From the NCBI GenBank assembly GCA_018436925.1, contig JAHDKI010000020.1, forward strand, positions 89,501 through 153,500: a DNA stretch of 64,000 nucleotides, given 5' to 3'. This DNA comes from Syntrophaceae bacterium (GTDB lineage: Bacteria; Desulfobacterota; Syntrophia; Syntrophales; Smithellaceae). How positions within the stretch are numbered: the first letter of the stretch is position 1; each line of letters opens with the position of its first letter. The position numbers and the translations under genes were made by a program. The notes below the pieces were generated by a model. That model saw only the letters and a program-made list of their open reading frames with translations. It had not been told where the DNA came from and did no database searches. This document shows, piece by piece, positions 8,380-16,279 of the stretch.

Positions 8380-9246
8380 ATGGCAACGAGCTTTAAGCAA
8401 ATTGAAGAAAATCTGAAAACCGAAGCCGGAAAGCTTCTGGACGCGGGCAAAGTGTCGATGGTTCTGGCCTACGGCAGGGGCTATGATGAAAAGCATCCGC
8501 TTCCCTATGTCGCCAGAAGCTTGGCGGATGTGGACGGCATGGTTTTCAATGAATACTGCACGGCGAATTTGGCCCGTTATCTGGTCCGATACCCGCGCGG
8601 CACCAAAATCGGCATTGCCGCAAAAGCGGCCGACAGCCGGGCGGTGATCCAGCTTATTCAGGAAGACAAGGTCAAACGCGATGACCTCGTGATTCTGGGC
8701 ATTCCGGTTTACGGAATGAAAAATGCGAAAACGGATGAAGCGATCGACGCAAAAACGACCTGCGGCCTGTATAATCCCGTCATTTACGACGTTCTGTTGG
8801 GCGAAGAAGTGCACGGCCAGCCGGTTTTATCGCCGTATGAGGTTCTGGAAAAAGTCGAAGCGATGGGCCAAGACGAACGCTTTGCCTTCTGGAAAAAAGA
8901 GCTCGACCGCTGCATCCGCTGTTACGCCTGCCGCAAGGCCTGTCCGATGTGCTATTGCGATCCGTGCTTTATCGATCAGAACAAGCCCAAGTGGGGGGAA
9001 AAGTCGCCGGAGACGGGCGGAAACCTGATGTATCACTTGACGCGCTTTCATCATCTGGCGGGCCGCTGCATCGACTGCGGCGAGTGTTCGCGCGCCTGTC
9101 CTGTGGATATTCCTCTGTACTTGTTCCATAAAAAAGTGGCCAAGGAATGCGAAGAGATGTTCGGCCAGGCTGCCGGCATGAGCATTGACGAAAAACCCGC
9201 CCTGATCAATTTCCGGGTGGAGGATTCAGATAAAATTCTGGAGTAA
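8380..9246 (+). CDS. flxC: FlxC-like 4Fe-4S dicluster protein, second copy
   Basis: A 288-residue paralogue of the truncated gene at the window start. The N-terminal FrhB-like part has FNEYCTANLARYL and VILGIPVYG, and the C-terminus has two cluster motifs (CIRCYACRKACPMCYC and CIDCGECSRACPVD). The DCCVTC group of copy 1 is replaced by a single Cys (KTTCGLYNP), so this copy may bind one cofactor fewer. It sits between flxD and flxB, separated by 17 and 11 bases, in a tightly packed operon. Its role as an electron relay between FlxAB and HdrA is inferred from the Flx-Hdr system known from Desulfovibrio. Confidence 0.85.
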   Translation: MATSFKQIEENLKTEAGKLLDAGKVSMVLAYGRGYDEKHPLPYVARSLADVDGMVFNEYCTANLARYLVRYPRGTKIGIAAKAADSRAVIQLIQEDKVKRDDLVILGIPVYGMKNAKTDEAIDAKTTCGLYNPVIYDVLLGEEVHGQPVLSPYEVLEKVEAMGQDERFAFWKKELDRCIRCYACRKACPMCYCDPCFIDQNKPKWGEKSPETGGNLMYHLTRFHHLAGRCIDCGECSRACPVDIPLYLFHKKVAKECEEMFGQAAGMSIDEKPALINFRVEDSDKILE

Positions 9247-9257
9247 GGAGCTTCGTT

Positions 9258-10295
9258 GTGTTGAAAAAAACAACTGTGCAAAAACTATCCGATCTGGCCG
9301 CCGGGTTGATGGAAAAAGGGGCGCTGATTGCGCCGGTCCGCGAGGAGGCGGGTCACAACTTCCGTGAGATCTCCGATCCGGCCGCAGTGGATTTAGATTT
9401 CTACAACACGCTTCTGAGTCCAAAGTCGGTTTTCTTCCCGCACACGGAAGATTTCATCCGCTACAAAACCGGCGCCTCCATTGCCGAGGCGGTCTGCGTC
9501 GAGCCGGATATCCGTCCGACTGTCCTCTTCGGCGTCCGTCCCTGCGATGTGAAAAGTTTTGAAATCATGGACATCCATTTTACCGGCACGGGCAAAGTCG
9601 ATCCTTACTGGGCCAAAAGACGCGAAGCGGCAACGATTTTCGGGTATGCGTTCGACCCGAACACGCCTGCCGACCCGGCGGATTTCTATTCGACGCTGGG
9701 CATCGGGGCCGCCGATCCTGAAGGAAGCGATGTGTTCATGATCCGTAAAGACCAGGATCTTTTGCTTCAGGCCGTCTCGCCCAAAGGCGAAAAACTGCTT
9801 TCAGAGCTTCCGTCGCTTTCGGATGCTTCTGCCGACGATCAGAAATATTTCGACGGCACCGTCGCGGCCGGCCGAACGTTTAAAACGCGTTTCACCTGCG
9901 TCGAGGCCGAACCGATTGCCAAAAAGTTCGAGGACCTTTTCCATAACGCGGCGTTTTGGGAAAAAGTGTCCGAAGCCTGCTTAAGCTGCGGCGCCTGCAC
10001 CTTTGTCTGCCCGACCTGCTATTGCTTCGACATCTGCGACGAGACGCTTTTCAGCCAGGGAACGCGCCGTCGTGTCTGGGATTCCTGTATGTTTACGGAT
10101 TTCACGCTCGAGGCCAGCGGCCACAATCCCCGAACAAAGGTGTATCAGCGCCTGCGCCAGAAGATCAGCCACAAGTATTCCTATCACATCCGAAAATACG
10201 GCCCGATCTCCTGCGTCGGCTGCGGCCGATGCACGCGCAACTGTCCGGTGAACATCGATATCTTCTCGATCGTGAACGAAGCCATGAAGGCCTGA
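9258..10295 (+). CDS. flxB: FlxB-like 4Fe-4S dicluster subunit, second copy
   Basis: A 345-residue paralogue of the gene at 2459, with the same VFFPHTEDF and FGVRPCDVKSF blocks and C-terminal clusters CLSCGACTFVCPTCYC and CVGCGRCTRNCP. Translation starts at GTG 9258, preceded by AAGGAG at 9245-9250; a TTG codon follows immediately. The central region (about residues 130-220) differs most from copy 1, including the stretch where copy 1 has CFCTSVDGEP. It is expected to bridge FlxA and FlxC. As in operon 1, flxA follows directly. Confidence 0.85.
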   Translation: MLKKTTVQKLSDLAAGLMEKGALIAPVREEAGHNFREISDPAAVDLDFYNTLLSPKSVFFPHTEDFIRYKTGASIAEAVCVEPDIRPTVLFGVRPCDVKSFEIMDIHFTGTGKVDPYWAKRREAATIFGYAFDPNTPADPADFYSTLGIGAADPEGSDVFMIRKDQDLLLQAVSPKGEKLLSELPSLSDASADDQKYFDGTVAAGRTFKTRFTCVEAEPIAKKFEDLFHNAAFWEKVSEACLSCGACTFVCPTCYCFDICDETLFSQGTRRRVWDSCMFTDFTLEASGHNPRTKVYQRLRQKISHKYSYHIRKYGPISCVGCGRCTRNCPVNIDIFSIVNEAMKA

Positions 10296-10338
10296 GGCGG
10301 CGCCGAAGACAAACGAAATAAAATTATTGAGGATCGAT

Positions 10339-11199
10339 ATGTGTTCAAATAATCCCTACATTCCCATGCCGGTCGAGATTGTCCAAATCATCGACGAAGT
10401 GGATACCCATGACATCAAGTCTTTTCGCCTGAAATTTCTCAATCCGGAAGATGAAGCGGCTTTTCAATATTTGCCGGGCCAGTTTGCCGAGCTCTCCATT
10501 TACGGCAGGGGCGAATCGCCCATCGGGATCGCCTCATCACCGACGCAGAAAGGCTATGTCGAATTCACCGTGCAGAGGGCGGGCGCCATTGTGCCGGGAT
10601 TGGTGACGGCGGCTCTGCATGATATGGACGAAGGGGCCAAAATCGGCCTGCGCGGACCGATGGGGAATTCCTGGCCGATTGACTTTCTGGAAAAGAAGAA
10701 CATTGTCGTGGTCGGCGGCGGTTTTGCCTTTACCACCCTGCGGTCGCTGGTCAACTATATGCTGCATGAAGACAACCGGTCGCGTTTCGGCAAGATCACC
10801 GTCATTTACGGAGCCAGAACCCCCGGCTTGCTTTGTTATAAGGACGAACTGGCCGCCTGGGGGAAGCGCGACGACATTCAGACTGTCATCACCGTGGATA
10901 AAGGCGATGAAGCCTGGACGGGCAGGGAGGGGTTTGTTCCCAACGTCTGCAAGGACGTCGCGCCGTCTCCCGATAACACCGTGGCCGTCATCTGCGGTCC
11001 GCCCATCATGATCAAGTTTACGCTTCCGGTTTTTTTCGAACTGGGCTTTTCAAAGGAAAACATTCTGACGTCGCTGGAGATGCGCATGAAGTGCGGCATC
11101 GGCAAATGCGGCCGCTGCAACGTCGGATATAAATATGTCTGCACGGATGGTCCGGTGTTCTCGCTGGCCGAACTGGAGGCATTGCCTCGAGACTTTTAA
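10339..11199 (+). CDS. flxA: FlxA-like FAD/NAD(P)H oxidoreductase, second copy
   Basis: A 286-residue flavoprotein close to the gene at 3496. It has an FAD site (YLPGQFAELSI and SPIGIASSP), a nucleotide site (VVVGGGFAFTTL), ICGPPIM, and a C-terminal 2Fe-2S site (CGIGKCGRCNVG and CTDGPVFS). The ATG at 10339 is preferred over an in-frame TTG at 10327 because GAGG at 10329-10332 is correctly spaced for it. One visible difference from copy 1 is a four-residue insertion (VPGL) after QRAGAI. It is the NAD(P)H-facing end of the operon 2 complex. A secreted EF-hand protein begins 13 bases downstream. Confidence 0.88.
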   Translation: MCSNNPYIPMPVEIVQIIDEVDTHDIKSFRLKFLNPEDEAAFQYLPGQFAELSIYGRGESPIGIASSPTQKGYVEFTVQRAGAIVPGLVTAALHDMDEGAKIGLRGPMGNSWPIDFLEKKNIVVVGGGFAFTTLRSLVNYMLHEDNRSRFGKITVIYGARTPGLLCYKDELAAWGKRDDIQTVITVDKGDEAWTGREGFVPNVCKDVAPSPDNTVAVICGPPIMIKFTLPVFFELGFSKENILTSLEMRMKCGIGKCGRCNVGYKYVCTDGPVFSLAELEALPRDF

Positions 11200-11212
11200 A
11201 GGAAGGTCGATC

Positions 11213-11617
11213 ATGAGAAAGAAACAGGCGGTATTGGCAATCCTTTTGCTGTCGGTGGCCGTGGCCTTTGCCGCTGATGATCTTTTCAGAAAGATCGATA
11301 AGGACGCCGACGGCAAGGTCAGCTGGCGGGAATATTCGGATGCCGTCGACGATAAGTTTGCTCAACGCGACACAAACAAGGACGGAGTCCTGACCGCTGA
11401 TGAAATGAAATCCGTCGCAACAGTCGGATCGGACAAAGCCATCAAAAAGATCGACGCCAATGCCGACGGCAAGATTAACAAACAGGAATTCGTAACCCGA
11501 GCCGCCCTTCAGTATAAAAAAATCGATAAAAACCAGGACGGCTTCATCGACGTTAAAGAGTGGAAAGCCGCCCAGTCCTCTCCCAAAGCGCCCATGTTCA
11601 TCCTCTTTACTTTTTAG
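11213..11617 (+). CDS. Secreted EF-hand calcium-binding protein
   Basis: A 134-residue protein with an N-terminal signal peptide (MRKKQAVLAILLLSVAVAFA, probable cut after AFA) and four EF-hand loops: DKDADGKVSWRE, DTNKDGVLTADE, DANADGKINKQE and DKNQDGFIDVKE. All have the acidic 1, 3, 5 and 12 positions needed for calcium. It probably acts as a calcium buffer or sensor in the periplasm. The ATG at 11213 follows AAAGGAAGG, and the gene begins 13 bases after flxA, so it should be transcribed with the cytoplasmic redox operon. That is odd, because nothing in the Flx-Hdr complex is known to need calcium. Its partner is unknown. Confidence 0.82.
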   Translation: MRKKQAVLAILLLSVAVAFAADDLFRKIDKDADGKVSWREYSDAVDDKFAQRDTNKDGVLTADEMKSVATVGSDKAIKKIDANADGKINKQEFVTRAALQYKKIDKNQDGFIDVKEWKAAQSSPKAPMFILFTF

Positions 11618-11782
11618 TTGCCGTAAGCTGTTGTTCGCCCGCGCTATTGCATTTCCGGGCGTTTCAATGAACCAGCCTGTCCGGAACGGTTCGGCGGGGA
11701 AATATACTATTAAAAGGCTTGCATTTGAAGGCGATTCATCTTAAAAAGCAATCGTTTCTCAATGCGTGAACAAGGAGTGCCT

Positions 11783-12607
11783 ATGTGGGATTATACAGAT
11801 AAAGTTAAAGAACATTTTCTCAATCCGCGCAATGTCGGCGAGATTGAAAACCCGGACGGCGTGGCTGAAGTCGGGTCGATGGCGTGCGGCGACGCTTTGA
11901 AACTGACCTTCAAGCTTGACGAAAACAAGCGTATTTCCGACGCGAAATTCAAGACATTTGGTTGCGCGAGCGCCATTGCATCCTCCTCGGCGCTTACCGA
12001 AATCATCAAAGGGATGACTGTAGAGGAGGCTCTGAAGGTCACCAACCAGGATATCGCCAAATATCTGGGGGGGCTGCCGGATGAAAAAATGCACTGCTCG
12101 GTGTTGGGCAAGCAGGCTCTTGAAAAAGCCATAGAAAATTATCAAGGTGCGCCGCCCATTGAAGCCGGCGCGAAAATCATCTGCGAGTGCTTCGGGGTGA
12201 CCGACAAGGAGATTGAGCGGGCGGTTCGGGAGAATAATCTCACAACCGTCGAAGACGTCACCAATTACACCAAGGCGGGCGGCGGTTGCGGCCTGTGTCA
12301 TGACGCGATCGCCCAGATCATCGAGCAGGTGAAAGCCGAGCCGAAAAAAGAAGAAAAACCCAGACTGACCAATCTTCAGAAAATCAAACTCATCGAAGAA
12401 ACGATTGATCGGGAGATCCGCCCGTCACTAAGGCAGGACGGCGGCGACATCGACATTATCGATATCATCGGCGATCGCGTGCTGGTGGCCACGCGCGGCG
12501 CCTGCGCGACCTGCAAGGCGGCCGATATTACGCTTAAGCATTTCGTCGAACACCGGCTTCGCGAAATGGTGTCGCCTCAGATCACCGTTGAGGAGGTTTC
12601 CAAATGA
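11783..12607 (+). CDS. nifU: NifU, Fe-S cluster scaffold protein
   Basis: A three-domain NifU of about 274 residues. The IscU-like N-terminus has the three cluster cysteines (SMACGD, FGCASA, HCSVLG). The central BFD-like 2Fe-2S domain has CECFGVT and CGLCHD. The C-terminal Nfu domain has ACATC. The protein builds and hands over Fe-S clusters using sulfur from the cysteine desulfurase encoded next. ATG 11783 (MWDYTDKV) is chosen because AAGGAG at 11772-11777 is well placed and NifU proteins normally begin this way; an ATG at 11762 is also in frame. No nitrogenase genes are present, so general Fe-S supply, needed for the many clusters encoded nearby, is the likely job. Confidence 0.95.
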   Translation: MWDYTDKVKEHFLNPRNVGEIENPDGVAEVGSMACGDALKLTFKLDENKRISDAKFKTFGCASAIASSSALTEIIKGMTVEEALKVTNQDIAKYLGGLPDEKMHCSVLGKQALEKAIENYQGAPPIEAGAKIICECFGVTDKEIERAVRENNLTTVEDVTNYTKAGGGCGLCHDAIAQIIEQVKAEPKKEEKPRLTNLQKIKLIEETIDREIRPSLRQDGGDIDIIDIIGDRVLVATRGACATCKAADITLKHFVEHRLREMVSPQITVEEVSK

Positions 12608-13785
12608 AAACCGTCTATCTGGATAACAACGCCACAACGAAGGTCGCGCCCGAAGTGATTGAGGTGATGATGCCCTATTTTTCCGAGTTATACGGCAATC
12701 CCTCGAGCATGCACACCTTCGGCGGGCAGGTCGGTCGAAAAATCCAGGCGGCGCGCGAGCAGGCGGCGGAGCTTCTCGGGGCGAATCCGGAAGAAATTAT
12801 CTTCACCAGTTGCGGTACGGAAAGCGACAATACGGCCATTCGGTCGGCGCTGACTACCCAGCCGGACAAAAAGCACATTATCATCAGCCGGGTCGAGCAT
12901 CCGGCCATCCGCGCGCTCTGCGCTCATTTGGCTCCGCAGGGTTACCGCATTACGGAACTGCCCGTGGATAAAAACGGCGTCCTGGACCTGGAAAATCTCG
13001 ACAAAGCGCTCACACCGGACACGGCCATCGTCAGTCTGATGTGGGGCAACAATGAAACCGGCGTCATCTTTCCGGTTGAAGAAGCGGCTCATCTCGCGCA
13101 TGAAAAAGGCGTTTTGTTTCATACCGACGCGGTGCAGGCGGCGGGCAAGATTCCCATCAACATGAAAAACAATGTGATCGACATGCTTTCGATTTCCGGC
13201 CATAAGCTGCATGCGCCCAAGGGGATTGGTGTGCTCTACGTCCGTCGGGGGACAAAGTTCGCCCCGTTTCTGATTGGCGGCCACCAGGAAAAGGAACGTC
13301 GGGGCGGCACGGAAAACACGGCGGGCATTATCGGGCTGGGCAAGGCCTGCGAATTAGCCGCGGGAAATCTGAAAAAGGAAAATGAAGGGGTCCGCCGTCT
13401 GCGCGACAAGCTCGAACGCGAGCTTTTGGCGAGAATTCCGCAAAGCCGGGTCAACGGCGATACGGCCAATCGCCTTCCGAACACCACCAATATCAGCTTT
13501 GAATATATTGAAGGGGAGGCGATTCTGCTTTTAATGAACGAGTTGGGAATCTGCGCGTCGTCCGGGTCTGCCTGCACGTCCGGTTCTCTTCAGCCGTCGC
13601 ACGTTCTGCGCGCGATGGGCGTGCCCTTCACCATGGCGCACGGTTCGGTGCGTTTCAGCCTGAGCGTTTACAATACGGAAGACGAAATCGATTTCGTCAT
13701 TGACAAGATGCCGGCCATCATCGCGCGTCTTCGCGCCATGTCGCCTTTCTGGAATCAGGAGGGACAAAGCTGTGCCGCGCAATGA
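12604..13785 (+). CDS. nifS: Cysteine desulfurase, NifS/IscS family
   Basis: A 393-residue PLP enzyme that removes sulfur from cysteine for Fe-S assembly. Visible features are the YLDNNATT start, HTDAVQAAG, the PLP lysine in SGHKLHAPKG, and the catalytic cysteine loop SSGSACTSGS. The ATG overlaps the nifU stop in an ATGA, so the two genes are translationally coupled. The following gene, cysE, supplies the O-acetylserine precursor of cysteine. The order nifU-nifS-cysE therefore joins sulfur supply and cluster assembly. Confidence 0.95.
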   Translation: MKTVYLDNNATTKVAPEVIEVMMPYFSELYGNPSSMHTFGGQVGRKIQAAREQAAELLGANPEEIIFTSCGTESDNTAIRSALTTQPDKKHIIISRVEHPAIRALCAHLAPQGYRITELPVDKNGVLDLENLDKALTPDTAIVSLMWGNNETGVIFPVEEAAHLAHEKGVLFHTDAVQAAGKIPINMKNNVIDMLSISGHKLHAPKGIGVLYVRRGTKFAPFLIGGHQEKERRGGTENTAGIIGLGKACELAAGNLKKENEGVRRLRDKLERELLARIPQSRVNGDTANRLPNTTNISFEYIEGEAILLLMNELGICASSGSACTSGSLQPSHVLRAMGVPFTMAHGSVRFSLSVYNTEDEIDFVIDKMPAIIARLRAMSPFWNQEGQSCAAQ

Positions 13786-13839
13786 CCTCCCAATCAGCAG
13801 ACGAAACCAAAGGCCGAACGATTATTGCGGGACGCATTC

Positions 13840-14832
13840 ATGAAAAAAACCAGCGCCGGCGCAGAGTCCTGTAAAAAAGCCATCAAAAAGACGATCTCCA
13901 CTCGCGAGGATATCCCCGCCATTGTGGATGCGCTTGTGTCCACCTGCAGCAAGGCGGGATGTTTCGATCATGTCAGTGCCGAGCCGATTCCCTACCGGGA
14001 AGCCGTTATCGACATTTTAAGGCGGCTGGCCCTGATTTTGTATCCCGGCTATTTTATCAAAACACGTTTGGATAAAACCAATCTGGAATATTACCTGGGA
14101 CAGCAGGTGAGCGCCTTGTATGATGTGTTGGCCGAACAGGTGGTTTTGGCGATCCGTCATGACTGCATCCGCAAAAACAAAGCGTGTGTCCATTGTGAAG
14201 ATCTGGGGCGCAGCGTCGTGGTGGAGTTTCTCAAAGAGCTGCCCGCCCTGCGCAACATGCTTGCCGGCGATGTCCGCGCCGCGTTCGAAGGGGATCCGGC
14301 CGCTAAAGGCTATGACGAAATCATCTTCAGTTATCCGGGGGTTTGGGCGGTGATGGTCTACCGCATCGCCCATAAGCTCTATCATCTGGATGTACCGCTG
14401 ATTCCGCGCATCATGACGGAATACGCACACAGCCGAACCGGCATCGACATCCATCCGGCCGCACATATCGGAGAGCGTTTTTTCATTGATCACGGCACCG
14501 GTGTGGTTATCGGGGAAACCTGCACCATCGGCGACCGCGTGCGCATCTACCAGGGGGTCACATTGGGCGCGTTGTCGCTGAGCCGGTCGGAATGTAAAAA
14601 ACTCCGGAATCAAAAAAGGCATCCGACCATTGAAGACGACGTCATTATTTACGCCAGCGCGACGATTCTCGGAGGCGAAACCGTTGTCGGCGCCAGGTCC
14701 GTCATCGGCGGAAACGTCTGGTTGACGCAGTCTGTTCCGCCCGACACCGAGGTGTTCATCAAAAAACCCGATCTGGTGTTCGGGGTGAAGAAGGCCGGTA
14801 AACGCGCGTCCCGACGGCTTTGCGGCAAATAA
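13840..14832 (+). CDS. cysE: Serine O-acetyltransferase
   Basis: A 330-residue serine acetyltransferase that makes O-acetylserine from serine and acetyl-CoA. The C-terminal left-handed beta-helix shows the hexapeptide series and the catalytic block around GERFFIDHGTGVVIGET, with QGVTLGALS and GGNVWLTQSVPP following. The N-terminal helical extension of about 190 residues matches the longer SAT type seen in anaerobes and includes HDCIRKNKACVHCEDL, a cysteine-bearing insert. An upstream in-frame TTG at 13825 is possible but ATG 13840 is more natural. It lies 54 bases after nifS and probably ends that operon. Confidence 0.92.
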   Translation: MKKTSAGAESCKKAIKKTISTREDIPAIVDALVSTCSKAGCFDHVSAEPIPYREAVIDILRRLALILYPGYFIKTRLDKTNLEYYLGQQVSALYDVLAEQVVLAIRHDCIRKNKACVHCEDLGRSVVVEFLKELPALRNMLAGDVRAAFEGDPAAKGYDEIIFSYPGVWAVMVYRIAHKLYHLDVPLIPRIMTEYAHSRTGIDIHPAAHIGERFFIDHGTGVVIGETCTIGDRVRIYQGVTLGALSLSRSECKKLRNQKRHPTIEDDVIIYASATILGGETVVGARSVIGGNVWLTQSVPPDTEVFIKKPDLVFGVKKAGKRASRRLCGK

Positions 14833-14919
14833 TTTTTAGAAAAAAAGGTGGATTTTTTTTTCAAGAAGAGTTATTTTGCGCCATCTGTTTTTCAAATAAA
14901 ATTTTTTAAGGGGTGAGCA

Positions 14920-15189
14920 ATGAACAAGGCAGACTTAATCGAAGAAGTGGCAAAAGCGGTGTCTACCAAGAAAGAAGCGGATGCGGCAGTCAATGCGACA
15001 TTCGCGGCAATTCAGAAAGCCCTCAAAAAAGGCGATACCGTAACGCTGGTCGGTTTCGGCACATTTTCCGTGAGCAAACGGAAAGCCCGCAAAGGCAGAA
15101 ACCCCCAGACGGGCGAAGCCATTAAAATCGCCGCCAAGAAAGTTCCTGTCTTCAAGGCAGGCAAGGGCCTCAAAGACGCGGTTAAGTAG
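14920..15189 (+). CDS. hup: DNA-binding protein HU
   Basis: A standard 89-residue HU/IHF-family protein with the [11 protein letters not shown] start and the DNA-binding arm around [21 protein letters not shown]. It forms dimers that bend and compact DNA. AAGGGGTG just before the ATG is the ribosome site. An AT-rich leader without a clear -35 separates it from cysE, and a strong terminator follows, so it is likely a single-gene unit. Confidence 0.97.
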   Translation: MNKADLIEEVAKAVSTKKEADAAVNATFAAIQKALKKGDTVTLVGFGTFSVSKRKARKGRNPQTGEAIKIAAKKVPVFKAGKGLKDAVK

Positions 15190-15211
15190 TCTGGTCAGCA
15201 ATTCTAAAATG

Positions 15212-15254
15212 AAAAAGGGCCGTTTCATGAATCCATGAAACGGCCCTTTTTCGT
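15212..15254 (+). terminator. Rho-independent terminator after hup
   Basis: AAAAAGGGCCGTTTCATG pairs with CATGAAACGGCCCTTTTT around a short loop. The stem is long and symmetrical with A- and T-tracts on its two sides, so it could stop transcription from either strand. Confidence 0.9.
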
Positions 15255-15344
15255 CGGCGGCAAGAGATTCGACCGGATAGATGTTCAGAAAAGAATCCCG
15301 CCTGTTTATCGTGACCGGAGAAACGGTCATCCGTCGCAGCAAAA

Positions 15345-15384
15345 AAAAAAGGCAGAACCTTTTTCAAGGTTCTGCCTTTTTGCA
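15345..15384 (-). terminator. Terminator of the PEP-CTERM gene (bidirectional form)
   Basis: AAAAAGGCAGAACCTT/AAGGTTCTGCCTTTTT with a short loop lies 27 bases beyond the stop of the minus-strand PEP-CTERM gene. The T-tract in the minus direction comes from the A10 run at 15341-15350. Its symmetry would also stop read-through from hup. Confidence 0.85.
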
Positions 15385-15410
15385 TTCATGGCTGTAACTT
15401 TTAAGCGTTG

Positions 15411-15956
15411 TCAGCTTTTCATCTTTCTGATGCCCGCGATGCCCAGAAGTCCCAACCCCAGAAGGATCAGAGCGGCCGGTTCGGGAACCGCCGTGACGCC
15501 CAGAATCGTCAGATGAGAGATGGCGCCTCTTTGGGGCCAGAAACCGGTTAATTCAATGGTGTCCTGGCCGTTCCAGGCGGTGATGTCGAAAATGTAATAT
15601 GCCGGCGTGCTGTTTCCATCTTTGACATAAAGGTAGAGAGGATTCCCCGTGATGTACGCGCCGCTGATGTAGGAAATTGTCGCATCCTGGGGATCATCGG
15701 GCGTCCTGTCAAAAACGGTACTGTAAGAGGAGGCAAAGCTGCCGCTTTCTTGCATATCGTCAACATCAATCTTGTACAGCTCTTCCAGTGTGCCCGAGAA
15801 GCCAACCTTTGCGGCAATTTCTGATGCGCTCATATTGGCTGTTTCCGATCCCGTCCATGTCGGCGTCGTATCGGGGGTGATCGAAAGCGCCCAAGCATGG
15901 CCGGTCAGAATCATGACCCCGCAAAGAACCATCAGAAGGGAGAAATATTTTTTCAT
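15411..15956 (-). CDS. PEP-CTERM surface protein
   Basis: A 181-residue exported protein with a signal peptide (cut after AWA), a small unassigned middle domain, and a C-terminal PEP-CTERM signal at about residues 157-181: VPEP, a hydrophobic helix, then RKMKS. PEP-CTERM proteins are cut and anchored by an exosortase during passage to the surface and usually accompany exopolysaccharide production. No exosortase gene is in the window. A sigma-54 promoter lies 42-56 bases upstream and GGAG precedes the ATG. The middle domain has no family I recognise. Confidence 0.85.
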   Translation of the reverse strand: MKKYFSLLMVLCGVMILTGHAWALSITPDTTPTWTGSETANMSASEIAAKVGFSGTLEELYKIDVDDMQESGSFASSYSTVFDRTPDDPQDATISYISGAYITGNPLYLYVKDGNSTPAYYIFDITAWNGQDTIELTGFWPQRGAISHLTILGVTAVPEPAALILLGLGLLGIAGIRKMKS

Positions 15957-16279
15957 TAGATTTGCGCTCCTTAAAATTTACTCTGCATGCAAACATCGCA
16001 AAATATGTGCCCGGTATGACACAATGCGTGCGGAGATCAGTTAAATATTCGATATCTCATCGAATAAATTGTAATACGTTATCCGGTTTTCAGTGCGCCT
16101 TCTTCTGTTGATCGTCTCATATGTAAAATATTCCGACGGGCAAACTCTTTCAGGTTAGTTGGAGACATGATAATTCATTGAAACAAGTGACGAATCGGCT
16201 TATCCGCCGCTTTGTAAAAAATGCCGTCGTTTCCCTCCGAACGGCCCCGCTCGGTCGATACGAAACGAGGCGCCCGGCC
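15957..16279. other. Intergenic region upstream of the PEP-CTERM gene
   Basis: No gene is seen. The region holds the sigma-54 promoter, an 8-bp inverted repeat TATTCGAT/ATCGAATA at 16046-16053 and 16059-16066 (a possible activator or repressor site), and a minus-strand CACTGAAAA at 16095-16087 that recurs near the other PEP-CTERM promoters. The distal part also lies downstream of the acyl-CoA ligase, whose stop is at 16280; no terminator was recognised there. Confidence 0.5.
15998..16012 (-). promoter_or_regulatory. Sigma-54 promoter of the PEP-CTERM gene at 15411
   Basis: On the minus strand the sequence reads GGGCAC-N5-TTGC, with the invariant GG (-24) at 16011-16010 and GC (-12) at 15999-15998. 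This matches the RpoN consensus TGGCAC-N5-TTGC in all but the first base. Transcription would begin near 15986, leaving a leader of about 30 bases. It is one of three such promoters, each ahead of a PEP-CTERM gene. Confidence 0.75.
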
